A DNA stretch of 64,000 nt from Acetobacter estunensis (GTDB taxonomy: Bacteria; Pseudomonadota; Alphaproteobacteria; Acetobacterales; Acetobacteraceae). Position numbers and translations under genes: made by a program. Shown piece by piece: positions 1 through 8,801 of this stretch (the stretch's first letter is position 1; the number at the start of each line of letters is the position of its first letter). The DNA lies in NCBI RefSeq assembly GCF_019083805.1, contig NZ_JAHRDV010000006.1:1-64000 (forward strand), in the 5' to 3' direction. The notes under the pieces are model-generated. The model was not told the DNA's origin and did not search any database. It saw only the letters and a list, made by a program, of their open reading frames with translations.

Positions 1-226
<226 letters not shown>

Positions 227-409
227 ACTGGAACTCCCTGTTTCCGAGCAGCACATCACATTGGCAGATAGGGTCGCGTTTCAGCTTTTTGGCCGCGCTC
301 ACCCTTGCCCTTGGCGCGCTTGTAGCCTTTTCGGGACAGGAAAACTACCATTCGTGGAAGGGCGCCACGTTCCGTCGCTCGTTTCTGTCAGAAAAAAGAC
401 CCCTGCCGT

Positions 410-1864
410 ATGTCGCAACATTCGCTTTCCCCTCTCTCTTCTCTTTTTCGTCGCAAATCGATTGCCGCCGATGTGGGAGATGCGGGACTGAAACGGGTGC
501 TTGGACCGCTCAGTCTGGTTGCCCTTGGGGTTGGCTGCACCATTGGCGCTGGTCTGTTTTCGCTGACGGGCGTGGCGGCGGGTAACAATGCCGGGCCGGC
601 CGTGACGCTGGCCTATCTGGTGGCCGCCATCGCCTGCGGGTTTGCTGGGCTGTGCTACAGCGAGTTGGCGGGCATGATCCCCATCGCAGGCAGCGCGTAT
701 TCCTATGCCTATGTCACGATGGGTGAACTTGTGGCGTGGATCATCGGCTGGGATCTGGTGCTAGAATACGCCGTTGGTGCCGCGACGGTGTCGGTAAGCT
801 GGTCGGGTTACGTCAATTCGCTTCTGGCCGGATGGGGGATCCATCTGCCCGCGCGGCTTGTGGCTTCCCCTTTCGAGACGGTGCATCTGCCCGATGGAAC
901 GCTCACGACAGGCGTGGCCAACCTGCCGGCGGCCTTTATTCTTATGGCCGTGTCAGCCCTGTTGATCCGCGGTACCTCGGAATCAGCAAAGGTGAACGCC
1001 GTCATTGTCACGATCAAGCTGCTGGTGATCGCGGCGTTCATTGCCTTTGGCATCTCCTATATCGAGACGGCGAACTATCACCCGTTTATTCCCCCCAATA
1101 CCGGGACGTTCGGTCAGTTTGGCCTTTCAGGAATCATGCGCGCTGCTGGGACCGTCTTCTTTGCCTATGTCGGGTTCGATGCGCTTTCCACGGCCGCGCA
1201 GGAAACCCGCAATCCAAAACGGGACATGCCGATCGGGATACTTGGCAGTCTTGCGATCTGCACGCTGGTTTACGTCAGTTTCTCGCTGGTGCTGACGGGG
1301 ATCGTAAATTATCGCGCGATGGCGTTCGATCCGGCGCCTGTGGCCACGGCCATCGACCGCACACACATCGCATGGCTTCAGGTTGCCATAAAACTTGGCA
1401 TCCTGTGCGGTTTCACATCCGTATTGCTGGTTCTGCTGCTGGGCCAGAGCCGGGTTTTCTTTGCAATGGCACGCGACGGTCTGTTGCCGCCGCTGTTCAG
1501 TCGCACGCATCCGCGTTTTGGCACGCCATGGCTGTCGAACCTGTTTTTCATGGTGCTGACCAGCCTGCTTGCGGCATTTCTGCCTATTGCCGAATTGGGA
1601 CACATGACCTCTATCGGTACGTTGCTGGCCTTCATCATCGTTTGTGTGGGCGTGCTGGTGCTCCGCAAACAGGCCCCAGAGGCGGAGCGGCGATTCAGAG
1701 TGCCGGGTGGCCCGGTTTTCCCCATTCTGGGCGTGGTGTCATGTCTGGGGATGATGGTGTCGCTGGACGGCCTGACCTGGGTCCGGCTGCTGGTATGGCT
1801 GGTGATCGGGTTGGGTGTGTATTTCGGCTATGGACGGCGGCATAGCCGGTTGGGGAAGGCTTGA
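410..1864 (+). CDS. APC-superfamily amino-acid permease (cationic amino-acid transporter type)
   Basis: This is a 484-residue inner-membrane transporter with about twelve hydrophobic segments. The N-terminal pattern LGVGCTIGAGLFSLTGVAA is the APC substrate-binding TM1 signature (GAGIF-like), and SELAGMIPIAGSAYSYAYV is the typical TM3 region of YfnA/CAT-type permeases. It ends in a short charged tail. Substrate cannot be assigned beyond amino acid/H+ symport, with the cationic-amino-acid-transporter subgroup the closest by motif. The start has no strong Shine-Dalgarno sequence, but it gives the usual N-terminus length for this subgroup (SLFRRKSI before TM1). It is monocistronic: the next gene is 170 bases away and differs sharply in base composition. 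Confidence 0.88.
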   Translation: MSQHSLSPLSSLFRRKSIAADVGDAGLKRVLGPLSLVALGVGCTIGAGLFSLTGVAAGNNAGPAVTLAYLVAAIACGFAGLCYSELAGMIPIAGSAYSYAYVTMGELVAWIIGWDLVLEYAVGAATVSVSWSGYVNSLLAGWGIHLPARLVASPFETVHLPDGTLTTGVANLPAAFILMAVSALLIRGTSESAKVNAVIVTIKLLVIAAFIAFGISYIETANYHPFIPPNTGTFGQFGLSGIMRAAGTVFFAYVGFDALSTAAQETRNPKRDMPIGILGSLAICTLVYVSFSLVLTGIVNYRAMAFDPAPVATAIDRTHIAWLQVAIKLGILCGFTSVLLVLLLGQSRVFFAMARDGLLPPLFSRTHPRFGTPWLSNLFFMVLTSLLAAFLPIAELGHMTSIGTLLAFIIVCVGVLVLRKQAPEAERRFRVPGGPVFPILGVVSCLGMMVSLDGLTWVRLLVWLVIGLGVYFGYGRRHSRLGKA

Positions 1865-2032
1865 AATGGACTTTTGCCGCTGAATACGGCCATTCCAGAT
1901 CGTTCCACGCATGGGTTTCACACTCTGTTCTTAAATATAGTATGGAGTGTCAAAATCTGTGTACGACTCATGCCTGAGTGTCGGAACAAAATGTTTGTCA
2001 CGTATCAGGGCGACTAGTTGGGAAGAAGGTCG

Positions 2033-3589
2033 ATGAAAACGGCAATATGTTTGGTGGTTAAGAATGAAGCTGTTGAGTTGCCCTATTGGATAGCGTGGCA
2101 TAGTTCTTTGGGTTTCGACAGTTTTATCATCTATAATGATTTTTCTGATGATAAAACGGAAGAGGTTATACTCTCTCTCAAAAAGGGTTTTGATATTCGC
2201 TACAAGCGGAATCATGTAAACCGGGATCGGCATGATATAAGACAAATTCGTGCCTATAATGATGCCTTGACCTGTTATGGACAGGAATTTGATTGGATTG
2301 CTTTTTTTGATGCAGATGAATATCTTGATTTGTACGGGAAGAACATAAAGTCATATTTGATGGGTCTTGGCGATGTTTCTCTGGTTGCATTTAACTGGTG
2401 CTGTGTCGGAACAAATGGTCATGTTAGTCGTCCGGAGGGGGCACCGTTTTTAAATTATATCAAGCACAGTGATGAAACAAAATTCTGGAATCGTCACACA
2501 AAGGTCATGTTCAGGCCAGACCGGCTTGAAAAAATGTATCATGTACATAACGCCAATGTGTCTGGTAGAAATGTTAACAGTGCCGGCCAAGATGTAATCT
2601 GGGAAGGACCGCATGGCGGCCTGACGCGGGAACAACCGACATGGGAAGGTGGTCGTCTCTTTCATTACCAGTCCCGGTCTTTGGAACATTATGTTAATCG
2701 TGACAGGAACCTGGAGGATGTAAGGCGTAATGAGAATGATCCTCTCCATCAGGTTACGAAAGATACGGAATACAGCTCTGTTGAGCGTGATATAGATCCA
2801 AATTATGTGAAATTTTTTAGAAAAAATATGGAGTATATTGTTTCGGTTCAATCTGAGAATATTCTTCAGACCATAAACAAAACACAAATTGGATTTGCGT
2901 CGGCTCTGGAAGATTTCTTTTCTCCCAAAGCTGTGGAAATATTCAATCCGGTCTATGAAATTCATGAACATGAGATCAGAGAACAATGGGTCTCTCTTCA
3001 TGATTCTCCAGGAAACGCTTTATCTGAGCATTTTTCAGACAATGAAATTCTAGCATTTAATGTAAAAAATCATTTTGACGAATATCTGGTGTGCCGCGAT
3101 GGGCAATTGGCGGTTGGCACTGAAGAAGATTTGAGGATTGTCGCGTTGTACCGAAAGGGAAGCGATTACGTCCATTTATTCTCACCGCGAGGCGAAGAAG
3201 TGAATGTAAAAGACGATCCACGGTATGTGACGGCTAAAACATACAAAATATGGGAAAACCGCGACAAAACGCTCTCTTTTTCTCATCCAAGAACTGGCCG
3301 ATATATGGGCTTCACACCGGATGGCGATCACAATGTAAGAAAAATTCGCGCGTTGGAGTGGGAGAATTTTTCTTCGAAAGTCATTGAATTGGAAAGCTGT
3401 CATCCATTGATACGAGCCGCTGCGAATTATCTCCTTTCTGTGAAGGATATATATTCGTTAAGTAAGCATCCTAATGTTGGAAATTTAAAAAAGGACATTG
3501 TTATAAACGCTGTAACGGAATTGGATGATGTGTCCAAGAAAACAGTTTTGTTCTTGATGGACGGTGTGCTGGGAGAATATATTATTTAG
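2033..3589 (+). CDS. AT-rich glycosyltransferase (Glyco_tranf_2_4 / GT92-like) with extra C-terminal domain
   Basis: The product is about 518 residues. Residues 1-240 resemble the Glyco_tranf_2_4 group: the N-terminus ICLVVKNEAVELPYWIAWH and an FFDADEYLDL segment near residues 91-100, where the D-A-D is the likely metal/nucleotide-sugar site. The C-terminal third (about 340-480) has short aromatic repeats (YLVCRDGQL, YVHLFSP, TLSFSHPRTGRYMGF) that look beta-trefoil/fascin-like; this is inference. Start ATG 2033 is chosen because GGAAGAAGG lies 4-12 bases upstream; an in-frame TTG at 2018 has no such site. Codon use is markedly AT-rich compared with both neighbours, so horizontal acquisition is likely. 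The acceptor is unknown; exopolysaccharide or LPS decoration is a guess. Confidence 0.8.
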   Translation: MKTAICLVVKNEAVELPYWIAWHSSLGFDSFIIYNDFSDDKTEEVILSLKKGFDIRYKRNHVNRDRHDIRQIRAYNDALTCYGQEFDWIAFFDADEYLDLYGKNIKSYLMGLGDVSLVAFNWCCVGTNGHVSRPEGAPFLNYIKHSDETKFWNRHTKVMFRPDRLEKMYHVHNANVSGRNVNSAGQDVIWEGPHGGLTREQPTWEGGRLFHYQSRSLEHYVNRDRNLEDVRRNENDPLHQVTKDTEYSSVERDIDPNYVKFFRKNMEYIVSVQSENILQTINKTQIGFASALEDFFSPKAVEIFNPVYEIHEHEIREQWVSLHDSPGNALSEHFSDNEILAFNVKNHFDEYLVCRDGQLAVGTEEDLRIVALYRKGSDYVHLFSPRGEEVNVKDDPRYVTAKTYKIWENRDKTLSFSHPRTGRYMGFTPDGDHNVRKIRALEWENFSSKVIELESCHPLIRAAANYLLSVKDIYSLSKHPNVGNLKKDIVINAVTELDDVSKKTVLFLMDGVLGEYII

Positions 3590-3913
3590 TTTGCGTATGA
3601 ATAGATACGGAGCGACTGAATGTCGATGATTAAATCATTTAATTTTCGGTTGTCAGTGTGCTCTGTAGGCCGGTCAGTTGGCGGAGTCTGAGGGGTATGT
3701 CATGCTGCCTGCGAGGTGATAGGCTTGTATTGTTTAATTATAACGGCCGTGAATTCGGGAAAAAAGATTAGGGTCTGACACGTTTGTTTTCATAAGCGCA
3801 ATTTTGCGTGTTGTCTGGAGAGCATAGCTGTCCATGTGATGTTTGGCAGGGTCTGCCTTTCGATACGTGTAAGGTACTGCTGCAATAAGCGAACACAGAT
3901 AGGAGAAAAGACC
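3590..3913. other. Intergenic region, AT-rich, no gene recognised
   Basis: This stretch of 324 bases separates the AT-rich glycosyltransferase from a 51-residue protein gene. The first half keeps the AT-rich composition of the upstream gene and includes the near-palindrome ATGATTAAATCAT. The last 80 bases probably carry the promoter and leader of the small gene. No convincing ORF, RNA gene or repeat was seen. Confidence 0.5.
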
Positions 3914-4069
3914 ATGTCACAGCATCATGACGTTTCTGCTGAATCACTGGAACGACGTCTGAAAGAAGTGGAGCGGGATCTCGCTATCGCGGAAAAAGAT
4001 CGCCCGGAACATGTCCACGCTCTGACCGCGGAAAAGAAGAAGCTGGAAGCGCAACTCGCGCAGCGCTGA
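3914..4069 (+). CDS. 51-residue charged coiled-coil protein
   Basis: This small protein starts MSQHHDVSAESLERRLKEV and ends LEAQLAQR. It is almost entirely charged helix with heptad-like spacing of leucine, so a short coiled coil or oligomerising helix is likely. The start is set by AGGAGA ending ten bases upstream; a longer in-frame ORF from 3836 lacks a ribosome-binding site. A strong hairpin follows 22 bases after the stop, so it is probably a self-contained transcription unit. No membrane segment or known domain is recognisable and the function is unknown. Confidence 0.65.
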   Translation: MSQHHDVSAESLERRLKEVERDLAIAEKDRPEHVHALTAEKKKLEAQLAQR

Positions 4070-4091
4070 CGCGCCCTGTTGGAAATGAACG

Positions 4092-4122
4092 CCCCCGGTC
4101 ACCATGGATGACCGGGGGTGTT
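4092..4122 (+). terminator. Intrinsic terminator hairpin after the 51-residue gene
   Basis: CCCCCGGTCA (4092-4101) and TGACCGGGGG (4109-4118) form a perfect 10-bp stem with a 7-base loop, followed by TGTTGT. It sits between a plus-strand gene and a converging minus-strand gene, so it may serve both. Confidence 0.75.
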
Positions 4123-4125
4123 GTA

Positions 4126-4452
4126 TCAGCCCAGATAATCCGAGCGGATGCGGGTACGTGGCCGACGTGTGGCATCAGCGCCTCGTGCCGGCTGCTTTTC
4201 CGCAGTGGATTTCAGTGCCGGGGCGGCTGTCAGTTCGGCCTCAAGCTGAAGGATGCGCTTGCGCACGCTCTCGCGCAGAGCGGGAGCAGTGTGGGACTTC
4301 ATCGACGCGAGGGTTTCCTTGAGGTCACGGAGCTGCTTCTGCTTCTCGGCAGGGGAGCGGCGGATCGGCTGGTTGTCCGAAAACTGACCGTGAAAAGCAC
4401 GCATGATTTCAATAACCCATTCAGGCAGGAAAAAAGACCACGGCTTCATCAT
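4126..4452 (-). CDS. Hypothetical protein, charged helical
   Basis: This minus-strand ORF follows hisC in the same direction. From the start used here the product is 108 residues: a short hydrophobic/aromatic N-terminus (MMKPWSFFLPEWVIEIM), a Lys/Glu-rich helix in the middle (SPAEKQKQLRDLKETLASM), and a basic, proline-containing tail. No family is recognised. The start is unsettled: the open frame extends to 4527 and no clear Shine-Dalgarno sequence precedes the chosen ATG, which lies inside a 19-base palindrome. It is kept because the composition looks protein-like and the strand agrees with hisC. Confidence 0.45.
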   Translation of the reverse strand: MMKPWSFFLPEWVIEIMRAFHGQFSDNQPIRRSPAEKQKQLRDLKETLASMKSHTAPALRESVRKRILQLEAELTAAPALKSTAEKQPARGADATRRPRTRIRSDYLG

Positions 4453-4459
4453 GAAGCCG
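4441..4459. repeat. Perfect 19-base palindrome CGGCTTCATCATGAAGCCG
   Basis: The two 9-base arms CGGCTTCAT and ATGAAGCCG surround a single central C. It overlaps the probable start of the hypothetical minus-strand gene and lies between it and hisC. It could be an operator or an RNA hairpin at the start codon. The role is unknown. Confidence 0.5.
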
Positions 4460-4601
4460 AAATCATGACAATGAATGAAGAAACAGCATGTGCCGCAGGT
4501 CAGGCGTGAGACGGCCGGTCCTGCCAACAGGCCATCACGGACCTACGATCCGGTTCTGTTTCCAGTGAGGCGAAAGACGCCCGGAAAGGGCAAGGTGCCC
4601 G

Positions 4602-5669
4602 CTACGCGTTGAGGCGTAGAATCTCCCGCAATGCCTCTGTCAAAGCAGTGCATTGTGCGTCTGTTCCGATCGTCACCCTGAGCCAAGGTGATGTTCGCGG
4701 GCCTTTCAGGTGGCGCACGATGATCGCCCTTTCTCTCAAAGCGGCTGCCAACGTGGCAGCATCACGATCCGGATGCCAAGCGTAGACAAAATTGGCACTC
4801 GAGCGCAAGACCTCGAAACCCAGTTCTGTAAGAGAGGTCGCAAGTGTCGTGCGCGTGGCGATAACCTTGTTCACGCTTTGGCGCAGCCAGTCCTCATCTT
4901 CATAGGCGGCTAGAGCGCCGGCCTGTGCCAGTCGGTCGAGGGGATAGGAGTTGAAGCTGTCCTTCACCCGGCTCAGCCCTTCGATCAGGGCCGGATCACC
5001 TAGTGCGAATCCCACACGCAGGCCTGCCAGTGCCCTTGATTTGGAAAAGGTCTGCACCACCAGAAGATTGGGGTATTTTTTCACCAGTGGGACAGCGGTT
5101 TCTGCGCCGAAATCGACATAAGCCTCATCGATCAGGACCACGCGATCGGGGTGGGCCATGACGAGTTTCTCAATGTCCGCACGACTTAGCGCGATGCCGG
5201 TCGGGGCGTTGGGGTTAGCGATGACGATGCCGCTGTTTGGCCGGTCAAAGCCTGAGAGTGGCAGGTTCATGCCCGCATCCAGCGCCACGGTCTCGAAGGG
5301 AAGTCCGTACAGTCCGCAATAGACGGGATAGAAGCTGTAGGTGATGTCGGGAAACAGCACCGGATCGCCGTGATTGAAGAAGGCTTGGAAGGCGTGAGCC
5401 AGCACTTCATCCGAGCCGTTACCCGCGAACACATGCGCAGGCGTCAACCCCTCGCGACGGGCGATAGCTTCACGCAGGGCGAGCGATTCCGGATCGGGAT
5501 AAAGCCGCAGACTGTCGTCCGACGCCGCGCGCATCGCTTCCAGCGCCTTGGGGGAGGGGCCGTAGGGACTTTCGTTGGTGTTCAGCTTGATGATGTTGTG
5601 AATCTTGGGCTGTTCACCGGGAACATAGGGCGTCAGGCGGTGAACGAGCGGACTCCAGAAGCGGCTCAT
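4602..5669 (-). CDS. hisC: Histidinol-phosphate aminotransferase
   Basis: This 355-residue class-II aminotransferase is PLP-dependent and converts imidazole-acetol phosphate plus glutamate to histidinol phosphate. It starts [18 protein letters not shown] and has the family's [13 protein letters not shown] region, [10 protein letters not shown], the [10 protein letters not shown] aspartate/tyrosine block, and the PLP-lysine segment [14 protein letters not shown]. Length is normal for HisC. Its ATG overlaps the stop of the upstream ankyrin-repeat gene by 4 bases, so the two are co-translated. The other his genes (hisB, hisH) lie 57 kb away, so the pathway is split. HisC homologues sometimes accept aromatic amino acids as well. 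Confidence 0.93.
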   Translation of the reverse strand: MSRFWSPLVHRLTPYVPGEQPKIHNIIKLNTNESPYGPSPKALEAMRAASDDSLRLYPDPESLALREAIARREGLTPAHVFAGNGSDEVLAHAFQAFFNHGDPVLFPDITYSFYPVYCGLYGLPFETVALDAGMNLPLSGFDRPNSGIVIANPNAPTGIALSRADIEKLVMAHPDRVVLIDEAYVDFGAETAVPLVKKYPNLLVVQTFSKSRALAGLRVGFALGDPALIEGLSRVKDSFNSYPLDRLAQAGALAAYEDEDWLRQSVNKVIATRTTLATSLTELGFEVLRSSANFVYAWHPDRDAATLAAALRERAIIVRHLKGPRTSPWLRVTIGTDAQCTALTEALREILRLNA

Positions 5670-6175
5670 TGGGTGATTCCGAAGAGTTCGAGCATGTCCG
5701 GTTGGCCCGCGCTGAGCGCCATGTCACGCGCGCTCTGTCCTTCGCCATCCTTGCGGTCCGCATCGGCTCCTGCGGCCAGAAGGCTGCGGGCCATGTTGGT
5801 GCGACCGAACATGACGGCAAACATCAGCGGTGTCCGCCCCACATGGTTGGGAGCGTCCACCTCCGCGCCATGGCCCAGCAGCATCGTGGCAATGGGCAGA
5901 TCGCCCTTGAAGGCAACGCCCGCCAGTGCGGTTGAACCCTTGCCGTCAGGGCGGTCCACTTCCGCGCCGGATTCCAGCAGCAGGCGCACCGTGTCCGCGT
6001 GGCCGTTATAGGCGGCGAGAATGAGCGGCGTGTAGCCTTTTTCGTTGGTGATGTTCGGGTTGAGGCCAGCGCTGATGAACTCGCCCACCAGATCGGTCTG
6101 CCCATCCCGCGCAGCGTCAAGAAACAGGGTCTCGACCTCGCTCTGGTCGAACGTCCTGTCTTCGTGCTCCGACAT
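5666..6175 (-). CDS. Ankyrin-repeat protein
   Basis: This 169-residue soluble protein is made of about four ankyrin repeats, with hallmark blocks [20 protein letters not shown] and [20 protein letters not shown]. The acidic N-terminus carries no signal peptide, so a cytosolic protein-binding role is expected. The start at 6175 is chosen for AAGGAG 7-12 bases upstream; an in-frame ATG at 6202 lacks one. The stop overlaps the hisC start (ATGA), indicating an operon. The partner protein is unknown. Confidence 0.85.
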   Translation of the reverse strand: MSEHEDRTFDQSEVETLFLDAARDGQTDLVGEFISAGLNPNITNEKGYTPLILAAYNGHADTVRLLLESGAEVDRPDGKGSTALAGVAFKGDLPIATMLLGHGAEVDAPNHVGRTPLMFAVMFGRTNMARSLLAAGADADRKDGEGQSARDMALSAGQPDMLELFGITQ

Positions 6176-6244
6176 GCTGTTCTCCTTTGCGTGCGCACCC
6201 ATCGTGTCTCTCCTTACGCCATCTGCGGCGTCCTGCGAAGGACG

Positions 6245-7318
6245 TCAGACTTCAAAGACGCGCGTTTCACCGAAGGCGAGCGGCGCAAACGACTCTGGTG
6301 CCAGTCCGGCCCATGCAAGCGTCTCGGCCAGACAGCGCTGCGCCTCTCCCATCGGTTCTTGCGAGAGGGGAAAGGTGTCGAAATGCATGGCGACGCCGTG
6401 ACGGGCACCCAGAGCACGAAAAGCCGCCACAGCTTCCACGGGGTCCACATGGACCTTTCGCAGGGCTGAGCGCGGGGCATAGGCTCCGATGGGAAGCAGC
6501 GCGACATCCGGCGAGCCCAGCCGCTCGCGGATGTCCTGCCAGTGCGGGCCATGTGCGGAATCGCCTGCGAAATACACAGAGCGGCAGGGTGTGCCCTGTG
6601 TCCGCAGCAGAAATCCACCCCACAGACGGCGCCCTCCATCGAAGAGCGAACGCTGCGCGAAATGACGGGCGGGCGTGCAGGTCACTTCGGTTGCTCCAAA
6701 GCGCAGACTCTCCCACCAGTCCTGCTCCACGATGCGTTTCAGTCCGGCCTTGCGGATCAGATCGCCATTGCCGATCGGCGTGATGACCAGCGGATTGTTA
6801 CGTCGGCCCAAGGCGCGGAGGCTGGGCAGATCCAGATGATCGTAATGACAATGCGAGACCAGAATCAGGTCGATGGGCGGCAGGTCCACAAGTTTGAGCG
6901 CGGGCGCGCGAAACCGCTTCGGGCCGAAAAAGGAGACAGGGGAGCAGCGCTCGGAGAAAATCGGGTCCGTCAGAACGGTCAGGACGTGCCCGTCGGGCTG
7001 GGGAAGCCGCAACAGGAACGTGTCATGGCCGATGAAGGTGACGGATATCTGCCCAAGCGCGAGGGAGACATGGACATCCCCCGGAGCCGGTGGATCGACG
7101 ATGCGCTCTGGCTGTTCTGAGAGGGTGGACAGCATCCAGCGCAGGAAGGGAAGTGGCCGCAACCCGCGCTTGCGACCGGGGACGATGGTCACATCCGGGT
7201 TGGCGTCATCGGGCCATTGTGGCGGTCGGGGTGCTTGCGCCCAGTCGGGTGGCAGCGGCGTATTGTGAAAGAGTTGCCCGGTGCAGTGATCGGATAATGG
7301 AAACGGATGTCTGACCAT
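6245..7318 (-). CDS. Metallo-beta-lactamase-fold hydrolase (RomA/NAPE-PLD-like)
   Basis: From the start used here the product is 357 residues. The metal-binding signature SHCHYDHLD is present, followed by further fold motifs (TPARHFAQRS, YFAGDSAHGP, and the late MHFDTFPL histidine). The pattern matches the lactamase_B_2 group that contains NAPE-hydrolysing phospholipase D and bacterial RomA/UlaG-like enzymes. There is no signal peptide. An open frame extends upstream to 7516, but that part reads as low-complexity sequence; ATG 7318 gives the normal N-terminus, although its ribosome-binding site is weak. Substrate unknown. Confidence 0.82.
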   Translation of the reverse strand: MVRHPFPLSDHCTGQLFHNTPLPPDWAQAPRPPQWPDDANPDVTIVPGRKRGLRPLPFLRWMLSTLSEQPERIVDPPAPGDVHVSLALGQISVTFIGHDTFLLRLPQPDGHVLTVLTDPIFSERCSPVSFFGPKRFRAPALKLVDLPPIDLILVSHCHYDHLDLPSLRALGRRNNPLVITPIGNGDLIRKAGLKRIVEQDWWESLRFGATEVTCTPARHFAQRSLFDGGRRLWGGFLLRTQGTPCRSVYFAGDSAHGPHWQDIRERLGSPDVALLPIGAYAPRSALRKVHVDPVEAVAAFRALGARHGVAMHFDTFPLSQEPMGEAQRCLAETLAWAGLAPESFAPLAFGETRVFEV

Positions 7319-7469
7319 GAGGTGGGCTGCGATATGTCCGAAAAGGAAAGAGAAGAAAAAGGAGTGAGCGGTTCGCTGCCGCAAGGCAACCCCGCAGGGA
7401 GAATGGCCGGTTGTGGGTGTGGGCTTTTTCGTGATCGAATGAAGATTCGTGTAGCCGGAGCCATTTCTC

Positions 7470-8786
7470 ATGTTCCTCGAACAGGTCTCGACCGACAGTA
7501 TTCTGTCGGCCTTCATCTACGTCATCAGTGCGGTGAGTGTGATTCTGGTGCTGGTGGGGCTTGGGATGGTGGATGCCGGCCTCGTGCGCGCGGGCAATGT
7601 GCTGCACACATGGGTGCAGAAATTCGTGACCTGTTTTGTCGGTGGGCTGGCGGCTTTCCTGTTCGGTGACGCCATCTGGCAGTGGCAGTTCTATTCCGCC
7701 TTCGGCACACCTCATCCTCTCCGACAGGCCCTGTCGGACTGGTGGCTCGGCAGCGCGATCATGGCCGCACCCGCCATTACGCTGGACCCGAAGTTGGTGG
7801 CGGGTGCCGATACGCAGCAGGTGTTTTCGGTCTTCTTCGTGACATTCGCCATGGCAACGGTCGCGCTGGTTCACAGCGGGACCGTCGAGCGTATCCGCAG
7901 CGCCCCGCTTTACGTGATGGCCTTCGTCATCGGCCTGATCCTCTGTCCCTTCGCGGCATGGCTCACATGGGGGCCGCTTTCGCCTCTCACCAATGCCGGG
8001 CTGCACGATTTCGAGGGGGCGGTCGCCCTGTACGTCTTCACCGGAACATGGACGCTGGTGACGGCGTGGCGGATGGGACCACGGGCGGGTGTGTTCACGC
8101 CGGACGCGGAGGGACTGTCGCCTGCGCCGAACAGTTACGCTTCCGTCGCTACGGGAGCGCTGTTCGTGTTCATGGCCATTCCCCTGATTGCGCTCGGTTC
8201 GACATGGATCATGCCCGGCAAGGGCGTGTTCGGCATCACCATGGCGCAGACGGGCATTGGCGTGGTCATCAAGAACGTGTTCTGCGCGTTGCTGGGCGGC
8301 GGTGTCAGCGGCGCTATTCTGGCCGCGTGGCTGCGTGAGCCGGTATGGGTGTTTTTCGGTCCCATCGCGGGGGCCGTGATGACGGGCACGATTTTCGACA
8401 TCGCCGGTTCGCTGGAGAGCGTGGCGTTCGGTGTGCTTGGCCCTGTGCTGGCGGTGCTGGTCTCGCGCGTGTTGGTGCGACTGCGTCTCGATGAGCCGAA
8501 AGTGGCGCCGCTGGCGTTCGGGCCGGGGATGTGTGGCTCCATTCTCGGTGGCATTCTGCATCGCGGCACGGCCACGGCCGGTTTTCCCGATCTCGCGGCA
8601 CCCTACATTGTGGGACATGCCCAGATCGGGGCGTGGATGCAGATCGAAGGGGTTGTGACGATCATGCTGCTGGCCGCTGTGCCGGCATGGGTGATCTGTC
8701 GTGTGTTCGAGGCGACATCGGGGCTGCGTATCTCGCGTGATTGCGAGCGTGAAGGCATGGATGCGACCTATTGGGGTCGTCGGTAG
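7470..8786 (+). CDS. Ammonium-transporter-like membrane protein lacking the twin histidines
   Basis: This 438-residue protein has about eleven hydrophobic segments. Several blocks align by eye with Amt/Mep/Rh proteins: the GLVRAGNVLHTWVQ loop after TM1, the TVERIRSAPLYVMAFVI region (Amt AERIRF), DFEGA at 180-184 (Amt DFAGG), and the C-terminal SGLRISRDCEREGMD tail (Amt LRVSEEEEREGLD). The pore histidines are absent: the AmtB His168 position is Tyr188, and the His318 position (FGVHG) reads FGPGM with Gly353. It is therefore an Amt relative whose conduction mechanism or substrate must differ, or a sensor. No GlnK gene is nearby. Confidence 0.8.
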   Translation: MFLEQVSTDSILSAFIYVISAVSVILVLVGLGMVDAGLVRAGNVLHTWVQKFVTCFVGGLAAFLFGDAIWQWQFYSAFGTPHPLRQALSDWWLGSAIMAAPAITLDPKLVAGADTQQVFSVFFVTFAMATVALVHSGTVERIRSAPLYVMAFVIGLILCPFAAWLTWGPLSPLTNAGLHDFEGAVALYVFTGTWTLVTAWRMGPRAGVFTPDAEGLSPAPNSYASVATGALFVFMAIPLIALGSTWIMPGKGVFGITMAQTGIGVVIKNVFCALLGGGVSGAILAAWLREPVWVFFGPIAGAVMTGTIFDIAGSLESVAFGVLGPVLAVLVSRVLVRLRLDEPKVAPLAFGPGMCGSILGGILHRGTATAGFPDLAAPYIVGHAQIGAWMQIEGVVTIMLLAAVPAWVICRVFEATSGLRISRDCEREGMDATYWGRR

Positions 8787-8801
8787 GAGTGAAGCGGCGC
8801 G

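Noticed and set aside
227-409. Possible glycine or SAM riboswitch before glyA
   Set aside because: The leader has several GC-rich hairpins, but I could not match the conserved core of any riboswitch family by eye; a covariance-model search would decide.
7206-8618. 470-codon minus-strand open frame over the Amt-like gene
   Set aside because: Composition (His/Arg/Gln-rich, no hydrophobic core) is not protein-like and the plus strand has Amt motifs.
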